A stretch of 64,000 nt of DNA from Alkalithermobacter paradoxus (GTDB taxonomy: Bacteria; Bacillota; Clostridia; Peptostreptococcales; Peptostreptococcaceae): NCBI GenBank assembly GCA_002029295.1, contig MZGW01000005.1, positions 37,539 to 101,538 on the forward strand, written 5' to 3'. Under the pieces are notes generated by a model. That model made no database searches. It worked only from the letters and a program-made list of their open reading frames with translations, and was not told the origin of the DNA. A program made the position numbers and the translations under genes. Positions 9,177-18,090 of this stretch are shown piece after piece (within the stretch, counting starts at the first letter, position 1; each line of letters starts with the position of its first letter).

Positions 9177-9182
9177 ATTATA
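9177..9182 (-). promoter_or_regulatory. -10 box of the pstS promoter
   Basis: TATAAT on the minus strand, 20 bp after the last strong Pho-box repeat. No proper -35 hexamer is found 17 bp upstream, as expected for an activator-dependent promoter. Confidence 0.6.
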
Positions 9183-9202
9183 CTGTTTTTAGACAAGTTG
9201 TT

Positions 9203-9241
9203 GGTTAAGGAAAAGTTAATACAATGTTATGGTTTTGTTAA
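9203..9241 (-). promoter_or_regulatory. Pho box (PhoP-type binding array) of pstS
   Basis: On the minus strand four hexamers, TTAACA, ATAACA, TTAACT and TTAACC, start exactly every 11 bp with 5-bp gaps. This is the arrangement known for PhoP of Bacillus (TT(A/T/C)A(A/C/T)A repeats). It sits just upstream of the pstS -10 box. Confidence 0.8.
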
Positions 9242-9265
9242 GTATACTATCTTGATGAATAAATT

Positions 9266-11500
9266 TTAGTTTTTTGGATATTCATTATATTCGGTGGTTA
9301 TTGCTGCTTCACTTAATATATCTATTTCTTCTACATCATCTAACTCCTGTGCTTCTTCATCAATCCATTCAGTGTGAACAATTGTTTCTTCTTGGAGCTC
9401 CTGTATGTCCTTTATATCTTCTCCTTTTTCAACGTAATTTATTACATCTTCTTTATTATCAATTTTAAATTGTGATGCAGTTTCTTTAAGCTGAATTGCC
9501 ATTAAGTTTAGTTCGCTAGCTGTACTACTTATATCTTCCATCATCTGAGCTTGACTTTGGGTTCCCTGTGCCATTTGCTTAGCCCCTTGAAGAGTATACT
9601 CTAGCATCTCATCAATTTTGATCATGTATTCTTGAACTTTCTTAGTGCTTATAACCTGGTCTTTAGCTGCTATACTCGTTTTTTCAATTAAATTACTAAC
9701 TGCATGAATACATTTTAGTATATCGCTAAATTGATGCCTTACATCCTCAGAAGCTATTTTCCCTTCATTAGAATGCTTCTGTGCATTTTGTATTTTTTTA
9801 TTTACTATATCTACTCTTTTTAATATGTTCTCAATGATATTTGATATTTTTTCAGATGCTTCATTGCTTTGTTGAGATAGTTTTCTAACTTCTTCTGCAA
9901 CTACTCCAAATCCTCTTCCAGCTTCTCCCGCTCTTGCTGATTCAATTGCAGCGTTAAGTGCTAAGAGATTCGTCTGCTGTGCAATACCTTTAATATAATC
10001 TACAAATTCTCTAATTGTGTTTGAATCTTCTACTAAATGTTTTACGTCTTTTACTGTTTCTGATACAGATTTATCTATATGTTCCATTGTACTCATAGCT
10101 TTTTCTATAGCCTTTACCCCTACAGATGCAGCTACTTGAGCACTATTGCTTTCTTTAACTGCGTTTACGCTGATTTTTTCCACTTCATCTGATTTATGCA
10201 TAACTGCATCTATAGATTCTTCTATTCCTATTACAACACCTTTGCTTTCTTGTGCAGATGCTAAAAACTGCTGAGCTGTTGCTGCAATTTCATCCATATA
10301 TGCCTGTGCTTCATCACTACTTTGAGTCATATTTTCTCCTGCTTCTTTCAAGCTATTAGAGACTGCTATAAGCTCTGATAATACTTTACTTTGGGATCTT
10401 GTCATTTCATTTATACTATCTGATAATTCTTCAAATTCATCCCCAGAATTACATTCAGATACGACCGTAAAATCTCCTTTTGCTATTTTCTTCATAGTTG
10501 TAGCCATTTGTTCTATGTATCTTGTAAATTGCTTTTTAACAAAAACTATAGAAACTAATACAGCAATTAAAATACTTATAAATATAATTATTAATGTATT
10601 ATTCCTTATCTGTGATGCAACTGTTAAATATTCTTTCTCAGGAATAGTAAATGCTATCACCCAATTTGTATTTGGAACTGCTCTATAAAAATAGCTCCAT
10701 TTTTGTTTATTGTGTCTTATATGATTTACTCCACTTACTTCTCCACCCTGAACCTTTTCTAATATACTTAAACTTATAGGATCATCTGCTTTTTTTAGAA
10801 GTATAGTTCCATCAGGGTGACTTATTACTTCTCCACTTCTTCTTAGCATAAATCCATAACCACTTTGTCCTATATTTGTATTTCTTACTACTCTATCGAA
10901 ATTACTAAAGTCGAATGTAATAACAATAGCCCCATAAACCTGTCCTGTTCCCTCTATTATAGGATACGCCATTGAAACAGTTGGCAAATCAACGCCTGTC
11001 TGACTTAATGCTGACATATATACATTACTCATAACAAATCCTCTAGTATTCATAGCATCTTTGACAAACTGTAAATCAGTAACACCTAGACTATACCCTG
11101 TTCTTCCTAAGCTGTCTGCCACTATATTTCCATCTAAACCAACTAAGAATACACTTTCATAATATCCCATAGAGTCTACATAAATTTTTCTTAGCATGTT
11201 GTTAGTTTCTCTTAAAGCTAAAGTGTTTTCTGTTTGTGCATTGTTATTATAAAGATTGAGAAGCTGTGTAAATGCTGCATTGTTTGCTAGGTTTTTAAGC
11301 AAAAATTCTGTATCGTTTAAAGTTGTTCTGGTATTTGAAACTATTCCTTCTAGTAAAATATTGTATTTCTCTACTTCTCCTCTTTGTAATTCCTTAAAAG
11401 TTCTACGATAAGCATAAAATCCCAGAATAACTGTCGGCAAAATACAAAGAATTAGAAACATCGCTGTCAGTTTGGTTCCTATCTTAACTCTAATCCTCAT
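9266..11500 (-). CDS. Methyl-accepting chemotaxis protein with extracellular dCache domain
   Basis: A 744-residue chemoreceptor. It has a membrane helix at ~12-31, an extracellular double-Cache sensor at ~35-300 (with [19 protein letters not shown] and [17 protein letters not shown]), a second helix at ~302-323 and a HAMP domain to ~377. A long cytoplasmic coiled coil follows, with the kinase-contact tip [19 protein letters not shown]. The last ~45 residues are very acidic. The ligand is unknown; dCache domains mostly bind amino acids or other small molecules. It lies just upstream of pstS on the same strand, but the Pho array in between makes read-through from this gene unnecessary. Confidence 0.92.
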   Translation of the reverse strand: MRIRVKIGTKLTAMFLILCILPTVILGFYAYRRTFKELQRGEVEKYNILLEGIVSNTRTTLNDTEFLLKNLANNAAFTQLLNLYNNNAQTENTLALRETNNMLRKIYVDSMGYYESVFLVGLDGNIVADSLGRTGYSLGVTDLQFVKDAMNTRGFVMSNVYMSALSQTGVDLPTVSMAYPIIEGTGQVYGAIVITFDFSNFDRVVRNTNIGQSGYGFMLRRSGEVISHPDGTILLKKADDPISLSILEKVQGGEVSGVNHIRHNKQKWSYFYRAVPNTNWVIAFTIPEKEYLTVASQIRNNTLIIIFISILIAVLVSIVFVKKQFTRYIEQMATTMKKIAKGDFTVVSECNSGDEFEELSDSINEMTRSQSKVLSELIAVSNSLKEAGENMTQSSDEAQAYMDEIAATAQQFLASAQESKGVVIGIEESIDAVMHKSDEVEKISVNAVKESNSAQVAASVGVKAIEKAMSTMEHIDKSVSETVKDVKHLVEDSNTIREFVDYIKGIAQQTNLLALNAAIESARAGEAGRGFGVVAEEVRKLSQQSNEASEKISNIIENILKRVDIVNKKIQNAQKHSNEGKIASEDVRHQFSDILKCIHAVSNLIEKTSIAAKDQVISTKKVQEYMIKIDEMLEYTLQGAKQMAQGTQSQAQMMEDISSTASELNLMAIQLKETASQFKIDNKEDVINYVEKGEDIKDIQELQEETIVHTEWIDEEAQELDDVEEIDILSEAAITTEYNEYPKN

Positions 11501-11575
11501 TTCAAGTCCCCTTTTCTACAATATTAGGATTTTTTCCTCATAATTAGACTATATACTGTATGCATTTCTCGTTAA

Positions 11576-11623
11576 TTAAGTTTTGTTTAAGTTGTCGTTA
11601 AATTTATGTTAAAAATAGATTAA
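11576..11623 (+). promoter_or_regulatory. Array of five TTAA cores at exact 11-bp spacing
   Basis: TTAA begins at 11576, 11587, 11598, 11609 and 11620. The geometry copies the pstS Pho box (11-bp steps), though the fifth and sixth bases differ (TTAAAT/TTAAAA rather than TTAACA). A -10-like TATAAG at 11633-11638 is 8-9 bp downstream, pointing at the rhodanese operon. The rest of the 245-bp gap between the divergent genes shows no gene. Confidence 0.45.
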
Positions 11624-11745
11624 ATATGTATGTATAAGTTTTGTCTATACAGTTTGAAATTTCTATAAAGTTTTTCTATGATTATTGAGTTAATTTCTAT
11701 GTTAATCTATTGTTAAATACACTAAAGAAGAAAGGGAGTTTGAGA

Positions 11746-13098
11746 ATGAAGAAATATTTATTGCTAATGCTCACAGTAGGATTGCTTGTTTTGTCTGCTT
11801 GCTCAAACGGACAAATCGAGAAAGTAAGTGATACAAATGAAGAATTTAAGACTATTTCTACAAATGATTTAAAAGAAAAACTAAATAATGATTCTTGGGT
11901 ATTAGTTGATACTAGAAGCAGTGATGAGTTCAATGGTTGGAAGTTAAATGGAATAAAAAGAGGTGGGCATATATCAGGAGCAGTTGATTTTTCTGCTAAT
12001 TGGCTTCGTGTAGATGTTGATAACAAGGAGAATTTGTTAAATGAAGCTCTTAAAAATAAGAATATAACACAAGATAAAAATATAGTATTGTATGATTCTA
12101 ATAATAAGGATTCACTAGAGGTTGCTAAGTATTTAAGTGGCAAAGGATATAACAATATCTACATATATGATTTAAATGAGTGGGCTGAAGATGATAGTCT
12201 TCCTATGGAAAAATATAAAAACTATCACTTGATAGTTCCACCTAGTATAGTTAAAGATATTCTAGATGGTAAAACTCCAGAGACTTTTGAAAATGCTAAT
12301 GAAATAAAGATTGTGGAAGCAAGTTGGGGTGATGAAGATGTTTCTTATTCTAAGGGGCATGTTCCAACGGCTTTTCATATTAATACTGATCTCGTAGAAC
12401 CTCCTCCTTCTTGGATGCTAGGTACTAATGAAGAGTTAGAAAGTTTTGCACTTGAGTATGGATTCACTAAAGATGATACAGTTATAGTAACTAGTGAAAA
12501 TCAAATGGCTGCTTACAGAGTTGCTGTTGTTCTTAGATATATAGGTGTGAAGGATGTAAGGGTATTAAATGGAGGATTATTAGCTTGGAAACTTGCAGGT
12601 TATGAAGTTGAAACTACATCTAATAAGCCTACTCCTGTAAATGATTTTGGTGCTACTATACCTGCTAATCCAGAGTTAATAACTACTATAGAGCAAGTGA
12701 AAGAGAATTTAACTAAAAATGAATTTACTTTAGTTGATAATCGTACTTGGGATGAGCATATAGGAAATTCTTCTGGGTATAGCTATCACGATAAAAAAGG
12801 TCGTATACCTGGTTCTTTATATGGTTATGCTGGTCTTTCCGATTCTAATTCTCTTGACTATTTTAGAAATATAGATAATACTATGCGTAACTTTAATGAA
12901 ATATTGAGTTTATGGAATAAATCAGGAATAGATATAAACAATCATCTAGCATTTATGTGCGGAAGTGGATGGCGTGCAGCTGAAGTATTAACTTATGCAC
13001 AAGTTATGGGACTTGAAAATACTTCTTTATATAGTGATGGATGGATTGGGTGGAGTAACGATACTAATAACCCTATAGAAGTGGGAGAACCTAAGTAA
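11746..13098 (+). CDS. Lipoprotein with three tandem rhodanese domains
   Basis: A 450-residue exported sulfurtransferase-like protein. The signal peptide ends in LSAC, with lipidated Cys19. Three rhodanese modules follow, at about 38-150, 170-290 and 315-445, each recognisable by a V(D/E)xRxxxE-like start and GH(I/V)xGA-like turn. The active-site loop has a cysteine only in the last one (CGSGWRA, ~Cys405). The equivalent loops of the first two read DSNNKD and TSENQM, so they look non-catalytic. The start at 11746 has GGGAG upstream. A membrane-protein gene follows after 3 bp. Probable role: sulfane-sulfur handling on the outer face of the membrane; the substrate is unknown. Confidence 0.85.
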   Translation: MKKYLLLMLTVGLLVLSACSNGQIEKVSDTNEEFKTISTNDLKEKLNNDSWVLVDTRSSDEFNGWKLNGIKRGGHISGAVDFSANWLRVDVDNKENLLNEALKNKNITQDKNIVLYDSNNKDSLEVAKYLSGKGYNNIYIYDLNEWAEDDSLPMEKYKNYHLIVPPSIVKDILDGKTPETFENANEIKIVEASWGDEDVSYSKGHVPTAFHINTDLVEPPPSWMLGTNEELESFALEYGFTKDDTVIVTSENQMAAYRVAVVLRYIGVKDVRVLNGGLLAWKLAGYEVETTSNKPTPVNDFGATIPANPELITTIEQVKENLTKNEFTLVDNRTWDEHIGNSSGYSYHDKKGRIPGSLYGYAGLSDSNSLDYFRNIDNTMRNFNEILSLWNKSGIDINNHLAFMCGSGWRAAEVLTYAQVMGLENTSLYSDGWIGWSNDTNNPIEVGEPK

Positions 13099-13101
13099 TC
13101 T

Positions 13102-13530
13102 ATGAATAATTTGGTAAGGAAAATATTTTATCTATTTACTTTATTAGTTCAAATTAGTATTTTAGTGTCTGTATTTTTCCTAGATAATTTATCTTCTAAG
13201 AAAGCAGGTGTTATGCGCCATATTCATTTTAGAAGAATGCAATATCAGCAGGGAATATATTCTCCTGATGGTTTATTTATACAAGGTATTATATCAATTG
13301 CTTTAGCTTTAATATTTGCTGTCCTTATTATATGGTCTATAAAAAATAATAAGTGTATATTTTTTAGGGTGCAGATATTTTTAGCATGTATATTAAGTCT
13401 TCTCGTTTACTTTGTTATAAATAATAGCTTTTTTATAGACAAGCTTTCTTATATATATTTTATTATGGCATCTAAACTGATTTTGTTAATTCAAATTATA
13501 GTCCTTATCACGACAAAACTCCTGTTGTAA
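13102..13530 (+). CDS. Four-helix membrane protein of unknown function
   Basis: A 142-residue protein with four predicted membrane helices (about 7-27, 58-80, 88-107 and 118-140) and a basic loop VMRHIHFRRMQYQQG between helices 1 and 2. I do not recognise a family. It starts 3 bp after the rhodanese lipoprotein gene and ends in a terminator that overlaps its last codons, so the two genes form one operon and may work together at the membrane. Confidence 0.7.
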   Translation: MNNLVRKIFYLFTLLVQISILVSVFFLDNLSSKKAGVMRHIHFRRMQYQQGIYSPDGLFIQGIISIALALIFAVLIIWSIKNNKCIFFRVQIFLACILSLLVYFVINNSFFIDKLSYIYFIMASKLILLIQIIVLITTKLLL

Positions 13531-13553
13531 ATTCTTCAACAGGAGTTTTATCT
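13515..13553 (+). terminator. Terminator of the rhodanese operon
   Basis: AAAACTCCTGTTG (13515-13527) pairs with CAACAGGAGTTTT (13537-13549). The left arm is the end of the coding sequence and the stop codon lies in the loop. Confidence 0.85.
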
Positions 13554-13650
13554 GTATTATTCCTTCTTAATATTTTTAATCAAAATTTCTTAATTAATTT
13601 ATATATCCCATAGCCTCTATATGTATGTACCTGTATGCCGCACTCTGTTT

Positions 13651-14367
13651 CTATTTATAACTTGGAGATACTACCCCAAAATATTCATCTAAGGTAAGGC
13701 CACTTTCTACAATTTTTGTTGACCACTCTACCCCTACATATCTAAAGTGCCATGGCTCATACATATAACCTGTTATGTGTTCTTTGCCTTGAGGATAACG
13801 AAGTACAAATCCATATTTGTGTGCATTCTCAACTAGCCATTTACCTTCTGGTGATTTTCCAAATTTCTGAGATAGCCAAACAGTTGTGTCTGCTCCTCCT
13901 ATATCAAATGCAAGACCTGTTTGATGTTCACTATGCCCAGGTCTAGCAGAGAATTTGTCTGCTCTAGCCTGTCCATACTTTGAAACATAATTACTGTATA
14001 TCATTCTTTGACGATCGTAGCTTCTGTACGTTGAAAAAGCGTGTAGTGTGATGCCTTCTAGCTTAGCATCAGATTGCATTTTGTTAAATGCAGCTCTTGC
14101 ATTAGCATTTTCCCCTGGAGCATAGTTAGAAGGTAGACCATATCCTTTGTTTACAATTATAACTCCTTGCACATAATGTGGCTTAATATCTTCTACTATT
14201 GTAATACTCTCTAATTTCTTAGGCTTAACAACTGTTTTCTCATCTTCAATAACATCTATATTATCTAAAGATGCTTCTACTGTATAGTGTAATGTTTCTG
14301 TTGATTGATACCTTAGTATTGTCATGCTAAGTAGCATAAATATCATTATATAAATTACTCTTTTCAT
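13651..14367 (-). CDS. D-alanyl-D-alanine carboxypeptidase, VanY/M15B family
   Basis: A 238-residue envelope zinc peptidase that trims the terminal D-Ala of peptidoglycan stem peptides. An N-terminal hydrophobic segment (3-18) acts as signal or anchor, followed by a ~50-residue linker. The M15 zinc site is complete: SxHxxGxAxD as SEHQTGLAFD, with His148 and Asp155, and EPWHFRYVG with catalytic Glu204 and ligand His207. Family members in vancomycin-resistance clusters act on D-Ala-D-Ala, but no vanH/A/X neighbours exist here, so this is a housekeeping or wall-remodelling enzyme. A GGGGG ribosome site precedes the ATG. Confidence 0.92.
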   Translation of the reverse strand: MKRVIYIMIFMLLSMTILRYQSTETLHYTVEASLDNIDVIEDEKTVVKPKKLESITIVEDIKPHYVQGVIIVNKGYGLPSNYAPGENANARAAFNKMQSDAKLEGITLHAFSTYRSYDRQRMIYSNYVSKYGQARADKFSARPGHSEHQTGLAFDIGGADTTVWLSQKFGKSPEGKWLVENAHKYGFVLRYPQGKEHITGYMYEPWHFRYVGVEWSTKIVESGLTLDEYFGVVSPSYK

Positions 14368-14550
14368 AGCTTTCCCCCTTTAAGTTGCTCAATGCTAGCT
14401 TAATATAGCCCATTACCCTTTATAGTATAATGTACACATATATTTTTTTAAAACGGTTTAGTAATAATTTTCTTATTTTTAACAAATAAGTATTTATCGC
14501 CTTATTATTGTCAAATATTATACTGTACTAATTCTTAGGGGGTATACTAA

Positions 14551-15240
14551 ATGCAACTTACAGACTTAGCTATTAGGCTTATAATAGGATTTTTTTCTCT
14601 ATTTATATTAGTTAAAATCATAGGAAAAAAGATAATATCCCAAATAACTCCGTTTCATTTTATTTGCTCTATTGTTTTAAGTGAGCTACTTGGAAATGCA
14701 GTTTATGATGATAGCATAGATATAATTCATATTTTATTTACAATATCTGTATGGGGAGGTCTAATTTTTTTAGTAGAGTATCTTGCTCAGAAGTCACCAT
14801 TATTTAGACAAATCTTTGAAGGCAAACCTTCAATGGTTATTAGAGATGGTCAAATTGATTTCAAAGAGCTAAAAAGATGCCGAATGAATATAAGCCAACT
14901 ACAGAGTGTACTTCGTCAAAGTGAGACTTTTTCTGTTCGTGAGGTAGCATTTGCATTTGTTGAATCAAATGGATCTATAAGCATACTTAAGAAAACACCT
15001 TATCAAAAAACCACTTTGCAAGATTTTAATATGCCAGATCAAAAGGTATATTTGCCTATAACTTTAATTAGGGACGGAAGTCTTGTAAAGGAAAATCTAG
15101 AAGAATTAGGTAAAGACATCCATTGGCTCATAAAACAATTATCATCAAATAACATAAGTAAAATTGAGGATGTACTACTTGCTGAATGGTTAGAAAATGA
15201 TAAGCTATTTGTTATTCCATATAATATAGTTAAGTCTTAA
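14551..15240 (+). CDS. DUF421 membrane protein (YetF-like)
   Basis: A 229-residue protein with three N-terminal membrane helices (5-22, 36-53, 62-80) and a soluble C-terminal domain containing the family motif FEGKPSMVIRDGQIDFKEL and a downstream VAFAFVESNGSISILKK strand. DUF421 proteins are common in spore formers; some are linked to spore properties, but the biochemical role is not settled. A GGGGG site precedes the ATG. A fragment of a second DUF421 gene follows immediately. Confidence 0.88.
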   Translation: MQLTDLAIRLIIGFFSLFILVKIIGKKIISQITPFHFICSIVLSELLGNAVYDDSIDIIHILFTISVWGGLIFLVEYLAQKSPLFRQIFEGKPSMVIRDGQIDFKELKRCRMNISQLQSVLRQSETFSVREVAFAFVESNGSISILKKTPYQKTTLQDFNMPDQKVYLPITLIRDGSLVKENLEELGKDIHWLIKQLSSNNISKIEDVLLAEWLENDKLFVIPYNIVKS

Positions 15241-15244
15241 TAAG

Positions 15245-15340
15245 CTTCTTATTACATTGTTTATGGGAAAGCGTGCAATTGGAGAATTACCTGTGTTTGA
15301 TTTTCTAATTATCATAATATTAGGTTTATTTATTCCACCT
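15245..15340 (+). pseudogene. Fragment of a second DUF421 gene
   Basis: In frame from about 15245 the sequence encodes a segment with FMGKRAIGELPVFDFLI, the conserved N-terminal motif of DUF421 proteins (compare LVKIIGKKIISQITPF in the intact neighbour). The homology stops where the 110-bp repeat begins (~15341), and the frame ends inside the repeat at 15368-15370. The first helix and the whole C-terminal domain are missing, so it is a relic of a tandem paralogue. Confidence 0.7.
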
Positions 15341-15453
15341 ATAAAAAAGTCTTTCCTTGAAAGATTTTAAAGATAGGCTTTTTTGAAATTCATAACGGAA
15401 ATTATAAATTATCCACAATTCAAAAAGTTTATAATTTCCTATTCATTATAAAA
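15341..15453 (+). repeat. 110-bp direct repeat, copy A
   Basis: About 93% identical over ~107 bp to copy B at 17207-17319 and in the same orientation. It holds an A-rich/T-rich outer hairpin (AAAAAAGTCT with its near-complement) and a 12-bp inverted repeat (GGAAATTATAAA / TTTATAATTTCC). The loop of the latter contains a perfect DnaA box TTATCCACA at 15409-15417. It begins at the break in the DUF421 relic and ends just before the chemoreceptor terminator. No coding potential is seen. Confidence 0.85.
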
Positions 15454-15457
15454 CATT

Positions 15458-15500
15458 AAAAAGTAAGAAAGGTTCTACAAAGAACCTTTCTTACTTTTTA
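15458..15500 (-). terminator. Terminator of the second chemoreceptor gene
   Basis: An 18-bp perfect stem (15458-15475 with 15482-15499) with A- and T-runs at its base and a 6-nt loop. It is active in either direction by shape and lies directly after the chemoreceptor stop. Confidence 0.88.
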
Positions 15501-15501
15501 T

Positions 15502-17073
15502 CTATAAACTTAAAACAGATTGTAACGACAACGAAACACTGATAACCATTCCATTTTTATATGGAATGTGTAAAAACTTATACATTTGATCATCATGACT
15601 TCTTTTTCTAATCGGAGTAGCTGTGTACCCTTCTTTTAATTTTGAAGCTTCGTAAGACGTAGGGTCTATCTTGAAAGAATCTAATCCTACCCCTTCTGGG
15701 TCTGAACATTTAACAATTATTCCTGATGTATCAACTAAATATATTTCGTCAATATTTAGCATATTAGTAAGTTTCTTTAAATCGTAATCATCTGATTTAT
15801 CTAGATATTCTTTTACATCTAAAGCCTTTTGATACATATATTTATCCATTGTGTCTTTAGCAACAGTTTGTTGTAGATTATTTAGATGCTCTTTCAGATT
15901 ATTCGATTCTTTTACTATTCCCTTGAAAGAATTATTCATATCCTCTATAGCTGCACTAAATTGCTGGCAATCTGCTGCATTTCCTTGAGAAATTTCTTGA
16001 ATAGTTTCAACTGATTTAATTACACTTTCAGTGTACCCACCTATTTCCTCCATCTGTTTTCCGATTGTAGAAATTTGATATCTAGTTTCTACAGTACTTT
16101 CTGATATTTTTCTAAATGCTTCTTCTGTTTTTTCAGCTATTTGTACACTCTGCTCTATTCTATCTTTACCAGTTGACATTTCTTCTGTAAGTTTAGATAT
16201 CTTCTTTTCCATATCCTGTATAACTGTGCTGATTTGCTGAGAAGCTGCCTGTGATTGATTTGATAATTTACCTATTTCATTTGCAACAACAGCAAATCCC
16301 TTTCCATGTTCACCCGCTCTAGCAGCTTCAATAGAAGAGTTTAGGGCAAGTAGATTTGTCTGTTCTGTAATATCTCTAATTATATCTGCAAATCTAGTTA
16401 TTTGTGAGAAACTATCTGTAAAGTTGTGAAGACTATCTGTATACTCAATCATTGTATTTTTTATGATCTCAATAGATTCTTTTGTCTTCTGAACGTATTC
16501 ATTTCCATCATCAGTAAGTTTAACAGATGCATCTGTTTTGATTTCAATTCTTTTTAGTTCTGATATTATATCTTCTATATTCTTTCCTACCTTTTCTATA
16601 TTTCCAAATATGTTGTTTATAGTTTCCATTTGGTTCAGTGACCCCGCTGCTATCTCTTCACTCGCAGCAGCAATTTGCTCAGCTGATACTTCCATATCAT
16701 TTACTTTGCTTGACACATTATCAGCTACCTTTGCTAAATCTACAGAAGATTTTAGAACATACTTTGATGCCTCTTTTGTATTATTAAATCCTTGTATAAT
16801 TGAAAGCACTGATTCTTCATAATTGTTTTTTGTATCTTCATCTAAATTATAGTCATATCGACTTTTATTAACTATATCTAATACACTTTCTATCTTACTT
16901 ATTTTTAATTTGTATAGACTAGTAAGTGTTACATATGCATAAACCATTGTAAGAATAATATTTGTGCTTGTAGCTGTGTAGTAATGTAAATCTTTCAAAA
17001 CCATTGAATTTGTAACGGTAATAAGTATCAAGTATAATGCAGAGCTAACACCTATAACTAATTTGTTTCTCAT
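15502..17073 (-). CDS. Methyl-accepting chemotaxis protein with C-terminal sensor-like domain
   Basis: A 523-residue receptor. Two close membrane helices occur in residues ~4-45 with only a short outside loop, so there is no extracellular sensor. The MCP signalling coiled coil follows, with the tip [19 protein letters not shown]. After it, residues ~405-523 form a Cache/PAS-like fold ([20 protein letters not shown], later [13 protein letters not shown]) that should sit in the cytoplasm. The start at 17073 has GGAGAGG 6 nt upstream; an earlier ATG at 17133 has no ribosome site. The gene is bracketed by the two copies of the 110-bp repeat. Confidence 0.87.
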   Translation of the reverse strand: MRNKLVIGVSSALYLILITVTNSMVLKDLHYYTATSTNIILTMVYAYVTLTSLYKLKISKIESVLDIVNKSRYDYNLDEDTKNNYEESVLSIIQGFNNTKEASKYVLKSSVDLAKVADNVSSKVNDMEVSAEQIAAASEEIAAGSLNQMETINNIFGNIEKVGKNIEDIISELKRIEIKTDASVKLTDDGNEYVQKTKESIEIIKNTMIEYTDSLHNFTDSFSQITRFADIIRDITEQTNLLALNSSIEAARAGEHGKGFAVVANEIGKLSNQSQAASQQISTVIQDMEKKISKLTEEMSTGKDRIEQSVQIAEKTEEAFRKISESTVETRYQISTIGKQMEEIGGYTESVIKSVETIQEISQGNAADCQQFSAAIEDMNNSFKGIVKESNNLKEHLNNLQQTVAKDTMDKYMYQKALDVKEYLDKSDDYDLKKLTNMLNIDEIYLVDTSGIIVKCSDPEGVGLDSFKIDPTSYEASKLKEGYTATPIRKRSHDDQMYKFLHIPYKNGMVISVSLSLQSVLSL

Positions 17074-17206
17074 TTTAGTCCTCTCCTTGATGTTTTTTCG
17101 GGATATTATTCTAATTTTCTTTATATTTCTCATTTATTTAAGTATATCAACTATAGCTGTAAAATACAATTATAATATATTTTTAATTTTTATATATTCT
17201 TCTAAT

Positions 17207-17319
17207 ATAAAAAAGTCTTTCTTCGAAAGATTTTAAAGGTAGACTTTTTTGAAATTCATAACGGAAATTATAAATTATCCACAATTCAAAGAGTTTATAA
17301 TTTTCTATTCGTTATAAAA
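17207..17319 (+). repeat. 110-bp direct repeat, copy B
   Basis: Second copy of the element at 15341-15453, with seven mismatches in ~107 bp. Several changes keep the stems paired: here AAAAAAGTCT and AGACTTTTTT are perfectly complementary. The DnaA box TTATCCACA is kept at 17275-17283. It lies upstream of the chemoreceptor start and ends just before the terminator of the next gene. Confidence 0.85.
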
Positions 17320-17349
17320 ACCGCAGTTATAAAACTAACTGCGGTTTTT
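17316..17349 (-). terminator. Terminator of the anchored secreted protein gene
   Basis: AAAAACCGCAGTTA pairs with TAACTGCGGTTTTT around a 6-nt loop. The right arm overlaps the stop codon at 17348-17350. Confidence 0.85.
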
Positions 17350-17986
17350 ATATACTTCTTCTATTACGATGTAAAAGTGCTAGTGAAATTAAAATAACAC
17401 TACTAAAAGATATGATAATAGCAGTCTTATTGCTAGGTGATTCTGTTTCTAATTCATCTATATTATTATCAGAAATATCAGTTTCTACAATGTCTTCTGA
17501 ATATATTTCTTTAATACTTCCATCACTTTTTCTAATAAATACTTTTCCATTCTCGTAATAAAAGTCATTTTCTTTACATCCACTATTTATATAGTATTTA
17601 AATATAGCTCTATCTGGCCCTGATAAGCCATTTTGTATATCTAATGTTCTATAATCTAGTGAAGATACTTTGAAAATTCCCCATTTTAATATATAATTAG
17701 GCAGTTTTTTATCTAATGATGCTACTATATAATCCTCTTCTTTAAGTTCATGCAAATATACATTTTGTGTATCATTTATATATATTCTTATTTCTTTACC
17801 TACAGATTTTCCATTTAATATTTTTTCTACGTTCACATCAATTCCTTTTTGATCTACTTTCTTTACAGTTCCTAATATTAAAGAATATTGATCACCATGC
17901 GTTAATCTATGTATTAGGTCTGCTCCATAAGTATTTGTAGATATAAATATTAATATAGAACATAACGTAATTATAATTTTTTTCAT
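17348..17986 (-). CDS. Exported protein with C-terminal membrane anchor, unknown function
   Basis: A 212-residue protein with a signal peptide (MKKIIITLCSILIFISTNTYG) and a ~160-residue extracellular domain. An acidic linker follows (~165-185), then a C-terminal helix with HRNRRSI, a positively charged tail that would hold it in the membrane. The ectodomain starts with a small beta-rich part (LILGTVKKVDQKGIDVNVEKI) suggesting an OB-like or Ig-like fold, but I do not recognise the family. It is a single gene with its own terminator. Confidence 0.65.
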   Translation of the reverse strand: MKKIIITLCSILIFISTNTYGADLIHRLTHGDQYSLILGTVKKVDQKGIDVNVEKILNGKSVGKEIRIYINDTQNVYLHELKEEDYIVASLDKKLPNYILKWGIFKVSSLDYRTLDIQNGLSGPDRAIFKYYINSGCKENDFYYENGKVFIRKSDGSIKEIYSEDIVETDISDNNIDELETESPSNKTAIIISFSSVILISLALLHRNRRSI

Positions 17987-18090
17987 ACTCTATCCCCTTT
18001 ATTATTTGTATTAGAGTTTTCCCCTTACTTATTATATTCTACTAGATTAACCTTTCTACCTTGTTTTTTGTTAATTTCTTAAAGTCTATA

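Noticed and set aside
11697..12155. 152-residue open frame antisense to the rhodanese lipoprotein gene
   Set aside because: Ser/Leu/Phe-rich shadow product, no ribosome site, and it covers the rhodanese signal peptide and promoter.
15341..17319. Composite transposon bounded by the 110-bp repeats
   Set aside because: No transposase or integrase lies between or beside the repeats and no target-site duplication was seen; only a repeat pair can be claimed.
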